NCBI GenBank assembly: GCA_902626605.1
Contig: CACOFZ010000001.1
Span: 99,501 to 163,500 of the forward strand
DNA length: 64,000 bases
Direction: 5' to 3'
From: an uncultured PS1 clade bacterium
GTDB taxonomy: Bacteria > Pseudomonadota > Alphaproteobacteria > MED-G09
In this document: positions 33,392 through 43,328 of the stretch, in pieces
How positions within the stretch are numbered: position 1 is the stretch's first letter
Layout of the letters: every line of letters starts with the position of its first letter
Translations under genes and position numbers: made by a program
The notes under the pieces: generated by a model
Told to the model about the DNA's origin: nothing
The model's database searches: none
Seen by the model: only the letters and a program-made list of their open reading frames with translations

Positions 33392-34840
33392 TTATTTTAT
33401 ACTAGTAACCCTTATTAAATTTGTTGTTCCTTGAACTTTAAGCGGTAAACCAGCTGTAATAACCACTTTATCACCAGAACTAGCTAAACCACTTTTTTTA
33501 ACAGTAATTTTTGTGGATTCTATCATTTTTTCTAAATTTTTTTCATCTTTTTGAAGAAAGCATAAAACACCCCATGCTAAGGATAATTTCCTTGCTGTTT
33601 CGATAACTGGTGTAATCGTAATAATAGTTTGGCTAGGCCTAACTCTTGAAACTTTGATACCAGTTGACCCCGACTCTGTATAACAAACAATGATTGGAGA
33701 AGATAATTCATCCGCAAGAGTTTTTGCTGCTGTGGCAATTGCATCAGGAGTTGTGTTTGGTGTTTGTTCAATTTGATTTGCTATAATGCTATTATAATTT
33801 TTTTCGTTTTCTGTACTGAAAGCAATTTTGTGCATCATTTTAACAGTTTCGACTGGATATTGGCCAGATGCGGATTCTGCGGATAACATAATTGCATCAG
33901 CACCTTCAAATACTGCATTTGCTACATCTGATACCTCAGCTCTTGTTGGAGTTAAAGATGATGTCATGGACTCTAGCATTTGAGTTGAAACAACAACTGG
34001 TTTACCTTTTAATCTTGAAGTACGTATTATTTTCTTTTGCCAACCAGGTATTGTTTCAATAGGAAGCTCGACGCCTAAGTCACCTCGTGCAATCATAATA
34101 CCATCAGCAATTTCACATATTTTATTTATATATTTTAATGCTGAAGGTTTTTCAATTTTAGCCATAATTGAAATTTTATTATTACAAATCTTTCTTAGTT
34201 CTCTAATATCCGATGGTTTCTGAACAAATGATAGAGCTATCCAATCAACATCTAAATTTGAAGCCACTTTTACAAACTTTTTATCAGATGTTGATAAAGC
34301 AGAAGTTTTTATATCAGAATGGGGTAGGTTAAGACCCTTATTAGATTTTAGAATTCCACCCTGAATAACCCTAGTTCTAATAATATCCTTTTTAATGCTA
34401 GTTACTTTAATATGAATATTACCATCATCAATTAGAATTAAATGACCTTTTTTTACTGAATTAAATATTTTTTTATTAGATAAATAAACTCTTTTATTAT
34501 TTCCTATCTCTTTTGAATTATCTAAAATAAAAATATCATCTTTTTTTAAAAGATTTTGATTTTTTGAAACCTCACCAATTCTCAATTTGGGTCCTTGTAA
34601 ATCTACTAAAATACCAATTGGTTTTTTTATTATTTTTTCTGCTCTTCTTATTTTTTTTATATACTCTTCCAAATCCTTTTCATTTAAATGAGAGCAATTT
34701 AAACGAAATACATTCGCTCCAGCATTCGAAAGTTCAATTATTTTTTTAATTGTATTAGAAGATGGGCCTAGAGTTGCTAGAATTTTTGTTTTTCTCTCAA
34801 TAAACTCTTTATTATTCATAATTATTTTTAACAGATTCAT
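33392..34840 (-). CDS. pyk: Pyruvate kinase
   Basis: A 482-residue glycolytic enzyme converting phosphoenolpyruvate and ADP to pyruvate and ATP. It has KTKILATLGPSS at the N-terminus, FRLNCSH, ILVDLQGPKLRIGEV, the active-site IMAKIEKPSALKYI (catalytic Lys) and IMIARGDLGVELP, plus MLESM and PTRAEVSDVANAV. The C-terminal domain holds CYTESGSTGIKVSRVRP. The likely start is the internal ATG at 34819 (MNNKEFIERKTKI), because the first seven residues have no clear ribosome binding site. It is adjacent to rpmJ and the amidohydrolase gene, a common alphaproteobacterial order. Confidence 0.97.
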   Translation of the reverse strand: MNLLKIIMNNKEFIERKTKILATLGPSSNTIKKIIELSNAGANVFRLNCSHLNEKDLEEYIKKIRRAEKIIKKPIGILVDLQGPKLRIGEVSKNQNLLKKDDIFILDNSKEIGNNKRVYLSNKKIFNSVKKGHLILIDDGNIHIKVTSIKKDIIRTRVIQGGILKSNKGLNLPHSDIKTSALSTSDKKFVKVASNLDVDWIALSFVQKPSDIRELRKICNNKISIMAKIEKPSALKYINKICEIADGIMIARGDLGVELPIETIPGWQKKIIRTSRLKGKPVVVSTQMLESMTSSLTPTRAEVSDVANAVFEGADAIMLSAESASGQYPVETVKMMHKIAFSTENEKNYNSIIANQIEQTPNTTPDAIATAAKTLADELSSPIIVCYTESGSTGIKVSRVRPSQTIITITPVIETARKLSLAWGVLCFLQKDEKNLEKMIESTKITVKKSGLASSGDKVVITAGLPLKVQGTTNLIRVTSIK

Positions 34841-35086
34841 TTTATTTTTGTTAAAATCTTTTATAAAAAATATTTTTAATAAATGAAAAAGTAAAAGTTT
34901 TATTTATCGTAGCCATATAGAACAAAGTGGGACGAATTATCGCACGTAAGTCATAAAAAAACATTGATTTATATTTTGCTTTGTATTTAATATTAAAGTT
35001 ATATAATTATTTATGTTTAATTATTAGGTATTTGATAATCAGCTTGTGCACCTTGGATTTCCTAAAGCACTAAAGAGAGAAAAAAA

Positions 35087-35896
35087 ATTAATAATCTTAA
35101 AATAAATCCCAGAAATGCTGAAATAAATAACAATCATAATTATGAAAGTAATTTTCTAATTATTTGTGACCATGCTTCTAATAATATTCCATCTAATTTC
35201 CAGAATTTAGGATTAGATAATAAACTTTTAAGTACGCATATAGCCTACGACATTGGTGCTAAAGAAGTTGCTACTCATTTATCAAAAATTTTAAATTGTC
35301 CTTTAGTAATGTCTGATTTTTCTCGATTATTAATTGATCCTAACAGGGGTGTTGATGACCCCACTCTAGTAATGAAAATTTCCGATGATAAAATAATTGA
35401 GGGTAATAAAAATGTTTGTAATTTTAGAGAAAGTGATGAAAAAAATAAAAGAATAGAAAATTATTATAATACTTATCATGATAAGGTTTCAGGATTAATT
35501 AAACAAAAAATTGATAATCAAAAATATCCTGCCATAATTTCTATTCATAGCTTTACACCATTTTGGAAAAATAAGAAGAGAGACATTGATATTGGAATTC
35601 TATGGGATAATGATGAGCGACTTCCTGACATTTTTTTTAAATATTTTAAAGAAAATAGACCAGATTTAATTATTGGAGATAATCAACCATATACTGGTAG
35701 GTTAAAGAACGACACTATTTATAAACATGCAACTGTTAATGGTTTATCAAATATCTTAATAGAAATTAGGCAAGATTTAATTACAAAGAAAAGTGATCAA
35801 AAACATTTTGCAGAAATTTTATCCAAACCTTTATTATTGAATAGTGATAATCCAGTTTTGTTCAGTAAAAAGTTATATCCATCTTTAGCAAAGTAA
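35087..35896 (+). CDS. N-formylglutamate amidohydrolase, atypical start codon
   Basis: About 270 residues with the FGase family motifs: LIICDHASNNIP (metal-binding), HIAYDIGAKEVATHLS, VMSDFSRLLIDPNRGVDDPTLV, ISIHSFTPFW and IGDNQPYTGRLKNDTIYKHA. The conserved part begins well before the first in-frame ATG (35309), so that ATG is not the start. Upstream the frame stays open only to a stop at 35063-35065, and this stretch has no ATG, GTG or TTG. ATT at 35087, preceded by GAGAG, is the best candidate; a frameshift near the N-terminus is the alternative. Enzyme role: hydrolysis of formyl-amino acids. Next to DUF1244, as in other alphaproteobacteria. Confidence 0.8.
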   Translation: MNNLKINPRNAEINNNHNYESNFLIICDHASNNIPSNFQNLGLDNKLLSTHIAYDIGAKEVATHLSKILNCPLVMSDFSRLLIDPNRGVDDPTLVMKISDDKIIEGNKNVCNFRESDEKNKRIENYYNTYHDKVSGLIKQKIDNQKYPAIISIHSFTPFWKNKKRDIDIGILWDNDERLPDIFFKYFKENRPDLIIGDNQPYTGRLKNDTIYKHATVNGLSNILIEIRQDLITKKSDQKHFAEILSKPLLLNSDNPVLFSKKLYPSLAK

Positions 35897-35916
35897 ATTA
35901 AAATGGGAGGTCAGAG

Positions 35917-36162
35917 TTGAAAATAGAAAAAAAAACACAAATTGAAGCAGCTGTTTTTAGAAAATTAATTAAACATTTTCAAGAAAGAACCGACGTCCAG
36001 AATATTGATATTATGAATCTAGCAGGTTTTTGCAGGAATTGTTTATCAAGATGGTATCAAGAATCTTCAATCGAACTTGGAGACGATATTTCAAAAAATG
36101 ACTCAAGAGAAATTATCTATGGTATGCCTCATAAAGAGTGGAAAGAAAAATATCAAAAATAA
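35917..36162 (+). CDS. DUF1244 family protein
   Basis: An 81-residue member of a small alphaproteobacterial family of unknown function. The conserved core EAAVFRKLIKHFQERTDVQN, IMNLAGFCRNCLSRWYQE and EIIYGMPHKEWKEKYQ is clear. The CRNC pair might bind a metal or form a disulfide. The start is TTG at 35917 with GGGAGG about 10 nt upstream. It follows the amidohydrolase gene by 20 nt. Confidence 0.9.
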   Translation: MKIEKKTQIEAAVFRKLIKHFQERTDVQNIDIMNLAGFCRNCLSRWYQESSIELGDDISKNDSREIIYGMPHKEWKEKYQK

Positions 36163-36265
36163 ACTAATTTTTTTTAACTAATTCACAATAAATAAAAAAA
36201 AGACTAGAAAACATTATCTTTTTGACGTAACTAATATTACCCGATTTTTAAAAAAGATATGTTAG

Positions 36266-37381
36266 ATGAAAATATATATTGTTAAAGAAACTGCAACAGA
36301 TGAGAAGCGTGTAGCTTTAGTACCAGACGTTGCAAAAAAGTTTATTAAAGAAGGCTTTGAAATTTTTTTAGAAAAAAGTGCCGGCCATTTAAGTAAATTT
36401 ACTGATGAAGATTATTCATCTTTGGGTGTTATCATTGATGATAGTCAAGAAGGCATTTCAGATGCTGATATAATTTTTTGTGTAAGAATTCCTAGTGATA
36501 ATATTATTAATAAAATTAAATCGGGCGCATGTTTAATAGGCCTACTAAACCCATACGATAATCAAGAAAAATTAGAGCTTTTATCCAAGAAAGGAGTTAA
36601 CGCCTTCTCAATGGAGTTAATTCCTAGGTCACCCAGAGCACAATCAATGGATGTTTTATCCTCACAATCTAATTTAGCTGGATACAAAGCAGTAATTAAT
36701 AGTGCATCTCTTTATAATAGAGCGATGCCAATGATGATGACAGCAGCTGGTACGATTGCTCCTGCAAAAATTTTTATTATGGGAGTTGGAGTTGCCGGAT
36801 TACAGGCGATTGCTACTGCAAAAAGACTTGGAGCTGTAGTTTCGGCTACTGATGTTAGAAGAGCAGCTGGTGAACAATGTGAAAGCTTAGGTGCTTCATT
36901 TATCATGGTTGATGAAGAAGAAGACTCAGAAGACTCAGGTGGGTATGCAAAAGAAATGTCAAAAGATTATCAAGAAAGACAAAATAAACTTATTGCTGAG
37001 CACATAAAATCTCAAGATATTGTTATTTGCTCAGCTCTTATTCCAGGAAAAACTGCTCCTACTTTGCTAACTGAAGAGATGGTTAAGTCAATGAAGCCAG
37101 GTTCTGTTATAGTTGATATGGCAATTGAAAGAGGTGGAAATTGTGCATTAACAGTAGCTAATGAAAATGCTGAAATCGGTGGTGTAACAATTATTGGTGA
37201 TATGAATATGATAGGGGGATTAGCTCCAGATGCCTCGAATTTATACTCTAGAAATCTTTATTCTTTTTTATCATTGTTTATTGATTTAAGTGCTGATCAA
37301 AAAGTAAATTGGGAAGATGAAATTGTTGAGGCAGTAAATATTATTAAAGATAGTAAAATATCAGAGAGTTTTGTTAAATAA
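36266..37381 (+). CDS. pntAA: NAD(P) transhydrogenase subunit alpha part 1
   Basis: A 371-residue NAD(H)-binding domain I of the proton-translocating transhydrogenase. It is similar to alanine dehydrogenase: MKIYIVKETATDEKRVALVP at the start, ELIPRSPRAQSMDVLSSQSN, the Rossmann motif FIMGVGVAGLQAIATAKRLG (about 175-194), VIVDMAIERGGNCALT and IGDMNMIGGLAPDASN. As in alphaproteobacteria and R. rubrum, it is a separate polypeptide from the membrane part. It is first gene of pntAA-pntAB-pntB, which makes NADPH from NADH using the proton gradient. Confidence 0.96.
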   Translation: MKIYIVKETATDEKRVALVPDVAKKFIKEGFEIFLEKSAGHLSKFTDEDYSSLGVIIDDSQEGISDADIIFCVRIPSDNIINKIKSGACLIGLLNPYDNQEKLELLSKKGVNAFSMELIPRSPRAQSMDVLSSQSNLAGYKAVINSASLYNRAMPMMMTAAGTIAPAKIFIMGVGVAGLQAIATAKRLGAVVSATDVRRAAGEQCESLGASFIMVDEEEDSEDSGGYAKEMSKDYQERQNKLIAEHIKSQDIVICSALIPGKTAPTLLTEEMVKSMKPGSVIVDMAIERGGNCALTVANENAEIGGVTIIGDMNMIGGLAPDASNLYSRNLYSFLSLFIDLSADQKVNWEDEIVEAVNIIKDSKISESFVK

Positions 37382-37399
37382 ATTTAATAGGTAAAAATT

Positions 37400-37711
37400 A
37401 TGGATATTAGTCCTTTAGTTTATTATGGAAGTATTTTTGTTCTGGCTATTTTTGTTGGTTATTATGTTGTTTGGTCTGTAACCCCAGCCCTTCATACACC
37501 ACTAATGTCAGTTACTAATGCTATTTCAGCGGTTATTATAGTGGGCGCTATTATTGCTATGGGGACTGAAAGCTCAGGTACATCTGGGACAATCTCTAAA
37601 ATCGTCTCTTTCTTTGCTTTAATTTTTGCCTCAATTAATATTTTTGGTGGATTCCTTGTTACTCAACGAATGCTAGAAATGTACAAAAAAAAGGCGAAGA
37701 AAGATGTTTAA
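37400..37711 (+). CDS. pntAB: NAD(P) transhydrogenase subunit alpha part 2
   Basis: A 103-residue membrane subunit with three to four helices (YYGSIFVLAIFVGYYVVW, AISAVIIVGAIIAMGTE, KIVSFFALIFASINIFGGFLV). HTPLMSVTNAISAV is the diagnostic family motif. It overlaps pntB by 8 nt and starts 18 nt after pntAA. Confidence 0.96.
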   Translation: MDISPLVYYGSIFVLAIFVGYYVVWSVTPALHTPLMSVTNAISAVIIVGAIIAMGTESSGTSGTISKIVSFFALIFASINIFGGFLVTQRMLEMYKKKAKKDV

Positions 37712-39119
37712 TGATTTTATGTCAGTAGATTTAACAGCATCTTTATATCTTTTGTCTGGAGTATTTTTCATACTTGCCATTAGAGGTTTATCTTCACCAG
37801 AAACTGCAAGAATTGGTAATTATCTTGGTATGTCAGGTATGCTCATAGCATTCACCGTTACAATACTTAATCTTGAAGATAATTCTCTTCCAAATTTAAT
37901 ATTAATAGCCTCAGGTATTTCAATTGGCGGTTTAATAGGTACGTTTTTATCAAAAAAAGTCGCGATGACTGATATGCCTCAAATGGTAGCTGCTTTAAAT
38001 TCTATGGGAGGCATGTCAGCTGTTTTAGTTGCATGGGCAGCTTTTTTATCTCCCGCGGCTTTTGGTTTAGAAGTTAATGGATATATTGCTACTGCTAGTA
38101 TGGTTGAGATGTTATTAGGGATTCTTGTTGGTGCTGTTACATTTTCAGGTTCTGTTATTGCTTTTCTAAAACTGCAAGGTTTAATGAAGAGTGCTCCTGT
38201 TATTCTTCCGTTAAGACATGTTATTTCAATTGGTGTTTTTTCAACCATTTTAGTTTGTGCATATTTGATTTTAGCTGGATCTCAAAATGATCAGCTCTTA
38301 TTTCTAATTATTAGTATTCTCTCTCTAACTTTGGGTTTACTTTTAATAATACCAATTGGTGGGGCAGATATGCCAGTTGTAATAGCGGTTCTGAATTCAT
38401 ATTCAGGATTTGCTGCAGCAATTATTGGTTTCACGCTAAATAATTTAGCTCTAGTTATAACAGGCGCATTGGTAGGATCTTCTGGAGCAATTCTCTCGTA
38501 TATTATGTGTGTAGCAATGAATAGATCTTTCTTTTCAGTTATTATGGGTGGATTTGGTGACGAAGGAACTGGAGGTGAACAAGTTAAAGAGACTAGGCCT
38601 GTTAAGATAGGTTCAGCAGATGATGCTGCTTTTATTCTTAAAAATGCAAGTTCAGTAATTATAGTTCCAGGCTATGGTATGGCAGTTGCTAGAGCTCAAA
38701 ACTCTCTTAAAGAGATGGTAGATAAATTGAAAGAACTTGGTATTAAAGTTACTTATGCAATTCACCCTGTGGCAGGAAGAATGCCAGGCCACATGAATGT
38801 ATTATTGGCTGAAGCTGACGTTCCATATGATGATATATATGAATTAACTGAAATTAATTCAGACTTCGCTCAAGCTGATGTAGCATTTGTAATAGGTGCT
38901 AATGATGTTACTAATCCCGCAGCTAAATCTGATCCTAATAGTCCGATCTTTGGTATGCCTATTTTAGAAGTTGAAAACGCCAAAACAGTCTTATTTGTTA
39001 AAAGAAGCCTTGGAATTGGTTATGCGGGCATTGATAACGATTTATTTTATCAAGAAAATACTATGATGCTTCTCGATGATGCAAAAAAGATGTCAGAAGA
39101 TATTTCAACTAGTATATAA
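37704..39119 (+). CDS. pntB: NAD(P) transhydrogenase subunit beta
   Basis: A 471-residue protein with an N-terminal membrane domain II (about nine helices to residue 270) and a C-terminal NADP(H)-binding domain III. Markers are DMPQMVAALNSMGGMSA, GADMPVVIAVLNSYSGFAAA, and in domain III VIIVPGYGMAVARAQ, YAIHPVAGRMPGHMNVLLAEA, VAFVIGANDVTNPAA and FVKRSLGIGYAGIDN. Full length. The stop is 14 nt from the convergent rpsU stop. Confidence 0.97.
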   Translation: MFNDFMSVDLTASLYLLSGVFFILAIRGLSSPETARIGNYLGMSGMLIAFTVTILNLEDNSLPNLILIASGISIGGLIGTFLSKKVAMTDMPQMVAALNSMGGMSAVLVAWAAFLSPAAFGLEVNGYIATASMVEMLLGILVGAVTFSGSVIAFLKLQGLMKSAPVILPLRHVISIGVFSTILVCAYLILAGSQNDQLLFLIISILSLTLGLLLIIPIGGADMPVVIAVLNSYSGFAAAIIGFTLNNLALVITGALVGSSGAILSYIMCVAMNRSFFSVIMGGFGDEGTGGEQVKETRPVKIGSADDAAFILKNASSVIIVPGYGMAVARAQNSLKEMVDKLKELGIKVTYAIHPVAGRMPGHMNVLLAEADVPYDDIYELTEINSDFAQADVAFVIGANDVTNPAAKSDPNSPIFGMPILEVENAKTVLFVKRSLGIGYAGIDNDLFYQENTMMLLDDAKKMSEDISTSI

Positions 39120-39133
39120 AGATTAATAATTAT

Positions 39134-39376
39134 TTAATAAGATTTTCTTTCATCAGAGCTTTTCTTCATTGGAATAAGACCTTCACGCATAGCTCTTTTC
39201 CTTGCTAGTTTTCTTGCTCTTCTTATAGATTCAGAATGTTCTCTTGCTTTCTTTTCAGATGGTTTCTCATAACAGTTCCTGAGTTTTACTTCTCTAAAAA
39301 CACCTTCTCTCTGCATTTTCTTTTTTAAAACTCTCAACGCTTGTTCTACGTTGTTATCTCTTACTGAAACTTCCAT
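39134..39376 (-). CDS. rpsU: Ribosomal protein bS21
   Basis: An 80-residue basic protein with the bS21 pattern: [40 protein letters not shown] and a Lys/Arg-rich C-terminal helix ([14 protein letters not shown]). It sits between pntB and purK, on the strand opposite to pntB. Confidence 0.96.
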   Translation of the reverse strand: MEVSVRDNNVEQALRVLKKKMQREGVFREVKLRNCYEKPSEKKAREHSESIRRARKLARKRAMREGLIPMKKSSDERKSY

Positions 39377-39463
39377 ATAAATCCTATAATATTATTTATT
39401 CAGTTTGCTTACCAAAGGTGATTAATAATGTCTAGTAAACAAATAATTTATATTTCTAAAAAA

Positions 39464-40525
39464 TTAAAAAATTTTATCTTTTTTAAATAATTCGGTTACA
39501 TGACCCATTTTTCTACCTTTTTTTACTTCTTTTTTATTATAAAGGTGAATTTTTACATTTTCTGTATTATTTTTATCACACCAATCTTCTATTTCCTCAC
39601 CAATAATATTAATCATATGGGCACTATTTTTTAACACCACTTCCTTAATTTCATTTCCTGATACACATATCATGTGCTGTTCAAATTGACTTATGTTGCA
39701 CGCATCAATAGTCCAATGACCAGAATTATGAACTCTTGGAGCAATTTCATTAACTAGGATTTGATCTTTTGCAATAAAGAATTCTACCGCAAGAACACCT
39801 ATGTGATTAAGTTTAGTAATTATTTTTTTTGAATAATCAATTAGTTTTTTAGTTTGATTCTCAGATAGACTTATTGGATTGTATGTATGTTTCAATATGT
39901 GATTTTCATGTATATTTTTTCCTATAGGAAAAAAAGATGTATTACCTCCAATATCTCTTGCAATTATAACAGATACTTCAAATTCAAAAGGTATTTTTTT
40001 TTCAATAATTGAATTACTATGAATCTTATTAAAAACTTCGTTTGGATTATCAGATTCTTTTAGACTAAATTGCCCCTTTCCATCGTAACCAAGAGTTCTG
40101 GTTTTTATAATGCTATCAGTAAATTCAACCTGTGCAGAAGATATATCATCTATACTTCTTAAATCTTTATATGGAGCAATAGGTATTTCTAATTCATCTA
40201 AAAATTTTTTTTCAGTTAGTCTATCTTGGGTTAATAATAAACTTTTTTTCCCTGGTCTTATTTTTTTCTGATCTTTTATACAATCTAATGTTTCAATGGG
40301 AATATTTTCAAATTCATAGGTAATATAATCAACATTATTTGAAAATTTAATTATTTCCTTTTCATTGGTATAATCTCCAACGCTGAAATAAGTTGATCTT
40401 CCTTTAGATGGACAGTCATTCTCAGGACAAAAAATATGAGTTTCAATATCTATATTTTTTGCTGCATCGCATAGCATCATTCCTAATTGACCGCCGCCTA
40501 ATATTCCGATTATTGGCTTAGTCAT
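39464..40525 (-). CDS. purK: N5-carboxyaminoimidazole ribonucleotide synthase
   Basis: A 353-residue ATP-grasp enzyme of purine synthesis (AIR + bicarbonate + ATP to N5-CAIR). It has [93 protein letters not shown]. The start overlaps the purE stop region by 8 nt, indicating purE-purK translational coupling. Confidence 0.96.
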   Translation of the reverse strand: MTKPIIGILGGGQLGMMLCDAAKNIDIETHIFCPENDCPSKGRSTYFSVGDYTNEKEIIKFSNNVDYITYEFENIPIETLDCIKDQKKIRPGKKSLLLTQDRLTEKKFLDELEIPIAPYKDLRSIDDISSAQVEFTDSIIKTRTLGYDGKGQFSLKESDNPNEVFNKIHSNSIIEKKIPFEFEVSVIIARDIGGNTSFFPIGKNIHENHILKHTYNPISLSENQTKKLIDYSKKIITKLNHIGVLAVEFFIAKDQILVNEIAPRVHNSGHWTIDACNISQFEQHMICVSGNEIKEVVLKNSAHMINIIGEEIEDWCDKNNTENVKIHLYNKKEVKKGRKMGHVTELFKKDKIF

Positions 40526-41021
40526 TAATTGGACTTAAAGCTACTGATTTTGTTTGTTTTTGCCGCCAAGTTTCTAAATTTTTAGCAATTTGCGGATTTT
40601 TATTTGATAATATTGATACAGCTAACAAAGCAGCATTTTTTGCTCCAGCCGATCCAATTGCTAATGTTCCAACTGGAACACCTGTTGGCATTTGAAGTAT
40701 TGATAATAAACTATCAATTCCTTTTAAAGATTTACTCTCAATAGGTACACCAAGAACAGGTAATGTTGTTAATGAGGCAATCATTCCTGGTAGATGAGCC
40801 GCTCCACCTGCTCCAGCTATAATTACATTAATACCATTTGATTTTGCTTTTTTTGCGTAATTAAAGAGTCTATTGGGTGTACGATGCGCAGAAACTATTT
40901 TAGTTTCATAAGGTATCTTAAATTCATCTAAAATTTCGCATGTATCTTGCATGGTTTCCCAATCTGATTTACTTCCCATAACTACTGAAACTAAGGCTTT
41001 TTTATCAGATTTTTTGTTCAC
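40518..41021 (-). CDS. purE: N5-carboxyaminoimidazole ribonucleotide mutase
   Basis: A 167-residue class I PurE that converts N5-CAIR to CAIR. It contains [28 protein letters not shown] (catalytic His), [28 protein letters not shown] and [21 protein letters not shown]. It lies 14 nt downstream of the TrcR gene and overlaps purK by 8 nt. Confidence 0.97.
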   Translation of the reverse strand: MNKKSDKKALVSVVMGSKSDWETMQDTCEILDEFKIPYETKIVSAHRTPNRLFNYAKKAKSNGINVIIAGAGGAAHLPGMIASLTTLPVLGVPIESKSLKGIDSLLSILQMPTGVPVGTLAIGSAGAKNAALLAVSILSNKNPQIAKNLETWRQKQTKSVALSPIND

Positions 41022-41035
41022 ACTAATTCTCTATT

Positions 41036-41824
41036 TTAATCTTCTTTTTTTAACTCATTGAGCTTTGCAAAAACACTATCTGAAGTATATTCTTTCTCCT
41101 CTTGATTATTGCTTTCTTCGGGAGATATTTTTTCTTCAGTTTTTTCCTCTGTAGCTGTTTCAGTCTCTGTATTAACTGGATTAACTGGCTCTACATTTTG
41201 TTCAATATTTATTTCTTCTACTTGCTCATTAATTATATTTTCAGGAGCTGAAATTCCTTCACCTTCATATTTTTTTGCTTCTTCAGCTTTTCTCTTTTCA
41301 ATTCTTTTAAAAGCTTTCTGAACTGCGTTATCAAGATCAACTTGAGTACATAATCCAACTGATACGGGGTCAACAGGGGTAAGGTTTGCTGAATTCCAAT
41401 GTGTTCTATCTCGTATAGACTGAATTGTAGATTTTGTTGTTCCAACAAGTTTGCCAATTTGAGAATCTAATAGCTCAGGGTGATTTCTTACCAACCAAAA
41501 GATAGAGTCCGGTCTATCTTGTCTTTTAGATAAAGGGGTATATTTCTTTCCAACTCTTCTTGCAACCTCGGGTAGATCATCTCTTTTCTGAATAGCCTTT
41601 AATCTTGCATTTTTATCTTTTTGACAATCTTCAATTTCTAATCTTGTAAGTTGACCTGCAGCAATAGGGTCAGCACCTCTAATGCCATGATCTACATCAC
41701 CATCAGCAATACCTTTAACTTCAAGTATATGTAAGCTGCAAAAGTCTGCAATTTGTTCAAAAGTTAATGCTGTATTATCTATTAACCAAACAGCTGTAGC
41801 TTTAGGCATTAGTGGTTGATTCAT
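41036..41824 (-). CDS. trcR: TrcR/DUF1013 cell-cycle transcriptional regulator family protein
   Basis: About 262 residues; I start at ATG 41824 (MNQPLMPKATAVWLIDNTAL), which has GGAG 8 nt upstream, rather than at TTG 41836. The N-terminal 160 residues carry the conserved DUF1013 core: LTFEQIADFCSLHILEVKGIADGD (HTH-like), QLTRLEIEDCQKDKNARLK, KYTPLSKRQDRPDSIFWLVRNHPEL and IGKLVGTTKSTIQSIRDRTHW (second HTH-like). The C-terminal 100 residues are Glu/Asn-rich and probably disordered. TrcR-family proteins associate with RNA polymerase at cell-cycle promoters in alphaproteobacteria. It lies directly upstream of purEK. Confidence 0.88.
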   Translation of the reverse strand: MNQPLMPKATAVWLIDNTALTFEQIADFCSLHILEVKGIADGDVDHGIRGADPIAAGQLTRLEIEDCQKDKNARLKAIQKRDDLPEVARRVGKKYTPLSKRQDRPDSIFWLVRNHPELLDSQIGKLVGTTKSTIQSIRDRTHWNSANLTPVDPVSVGLCTQVDLDNAVQKAFKRIEKRKAEEAKKYEGEGISAPENIINEQVEEINIEQNVEPVNPVNTETETATEEKTEEKISPEESNNQEEKEYTSDSVFAKLNELKKED

Positions 41825-41988
41825 ATTTTTCTCCAAAGGTAATAATTTTTATAAATTACTATCGGCAATCTATATAAGATAAAATGTAATTTGTAAAAAA
41901 TTCTGTATAAAAATCTATAAAATAATAATCTTAGGTTATACTATTAATAATATTGTTGAAAAAATAAGAATAATCAATGGATTAATTA

Positions 41989-42177
41989 ATGGAAGATGAA
42001 GTTTTAATAAAACAGTCAATTATTGATGAATTAAAAAAAGAATATCTTGATGATTTAAGTATTAATGAGCTTGAGGAGAGAATTTTATCTTTGAAAGAAG
42101 AAATAGATAGGGTTGAAAGGAAAATAGAGGTGAAAAAACTATCCAAGGACAATGCTGAAAGTATTTTTAAAAATTAA
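41989..42177 (+). CDS. DUF1192 family small coiled-coil protein
   Basis: A 62-residue protein starting MEDEVLIKQS, with LSINELEERILSLKEEIDRVERKIEVKK as a coiled coil and ending DNAESIFKN. This matches the alphaproteobacterial DUF1192 pattern (N-terminal MEDE, a SVxELxERIxxLxxEIxRL-type helix, AAExFF-like end). Its function is unknown. It is convergent with rpmE, 24 nt apart. Confidence 0.85.
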   Translation: MEDEVLIKQSIIDELKKEYLDDLSINELEERILSLKEEIDRVERKIEVKKLSKDNAESIFKN

Positions 42178-42201
42178 ATTAATTAAAATCTATAAATATA
42201 A

Positions 42202-42492
42202 CTAGGATTTTGTTTCTTCTTGTTCAGAATTGTCTAATGTATTCTTTTTAGAACTATCTTTTTTTGATGATTCACCAAGAAAACCCTCGAATTTTTTATT
42301 AAACTTACCAACTCTTCCATCACGATCTAGGATTTTTTGACCACCACCAGTCCAAGCAGGGTGTGTTGTTGGATCAATATCTAAAACCAAAGTACCATTA
42401 GCTTCACCCCAGGTTGAACGTGTTTGAAAACTCGAGCCATCGGTCATTTTAACCGTAATCATATGATAGTCAGGATGAATATCTTTTTTCAT
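42202..42492 (-). CDS. rpmE: Ribosomal protein bL31
   Basis: A 96-residue bL31 with [42 protein letters not shown] and [19 protein letters not shown]. No zinc-binding CxxC is present (C-minus type), matching the zinc-free bL36 in this window. A Ser/Lys/Glu tail follows residue 75. Confidence 0.96.
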   Translation of the reverse strand: MKKDIHPDYHMITVKMTDGSSFQTRSTWGEANGTLVLDIDPTTHPAWTGGGQKILDRDGRVGKFNKKFEGFLGESSKKDSSKKNTLDNSEQEETKS

Positions 42493-42545
42493 TTTATTAC
42501 CTATTTTTTGAACGTTTTACATTGCATTTGTATCTCATGCAAGGA

Positions 42546-43328
42546 TTAAAAACCTAATTTTTCACTTAAAGCTAAAATTATATCATCATTTCCAGATATT
42601 ATATTTCCATTCCAAAGGTCTTTATCACTCCCATCAATCCCTTTTGCAAAACCACCTGCTTCACGTACCAATAAAACCCCAGCTGCTATATCCCAAATGG
42701 AAAGACCTCTTTCCCAAAAAATATCGTACCTACCAGCGGCAATCCATGCAAGGTCAAGAGCTGCAGAACCAGATCTTCGGATACCAGCAACTTCTGGAAT
42801 AATTATATCCATTTCTTTTATAAATAATTTTTTATTACCTCTTCCTAGATGAGGAATTCCTGTTATTAAAATTGACTCAGAGAGTTTTTTTCTGGTTGCT
42901 ACTCTTATTCTTTTATCATTTAAGAAAGATCCCTTGCCCCTCTCTGCTGCAAACATTTCATCTGTAATAGGGGAATAAATAATTGCTGCCTCTAATCGAT
43001 CATTAATTTCAGCTGCAATTGAAATAGCAAAGTTTGGATTTCCATGCATAAAGTTTGTTGTACCGTCAATTGGATCTACTATAAATCTGGCTTTTGTATT
43101 TTTATTTTCTATTGGCTTAGACTCTTCCATTACAAAGGACCAATCTGGTTTTGCATATGATAATTCATCGTAAATTATTTCTTGGGTTCTTATATCTGAG
43201 GCTGTTACAAAGTTTGCAGGCCCTTTAGTTTTAACCTGAAGATTTTCAAGTTCATTAAAATCTCGTCTTAATCCTCTCGAAGCTTTTTTTGCAGCCTTTT
43301 GCATGATATTTATAAGAGGTGAGTCCAT
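42546..43328 (-). CDS. Inositol monophosphatase family protein (SuhB-like)
   Basis: A 260-residue Mg-dependent phosphatase. Metal-site motifs are EESKPIEN (Glu), RFIVDPIDGTTNFMHGNPNF (DPIDGT) and SIWDIAAGVLLVREAGG (WDIAAG near the C-terminus). It hydrolyses inositol-1-phosphate or a related sugar phosphate, or acts as a SuhB rRNA-processing factor. The overlap with efp (ATG within the TAATG junction) makes it the last gene of the tkt-gap-pgk-fba-efp run, where a role in sugar phosphates fits. Confidence 0.9.
   Translation of the reverse strand: MDSPLINIMQKAAKKASRGLRRDFNELENLQVKTKGPANFVTASDIRTQEIIYDELSYAKPDWSFVMEESKPIENKNTKARFIVDPIDGTTNFMHGNPNFAISIAAEINDRLEAAIIYSPITDEMFAAERGKGSFLNDKRIRVATRKKLSESILITGIPHLGRGNKKLFIKEMDIIIPEVAGIRRSGSAALDLAWIAAGRYDIFWERGLSIWDIAAGVLLVREAGGFAKGIDGSDKDLWNGNIISGNDDIILALSEKLGF

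Noticed and set aside
34841-35065. Extra gene between pyk and the amidohydrolase
   Set aside because: Only short frames with frequent stops. I saw no conserved motif; it is probably promoter DNA for the divergent genes.
39120-39133. Intrinsic terminator between pntB and rpsU
   Set aside because: The 14-nt convergent gap is AT-rich but has no GC stem or T-tract.
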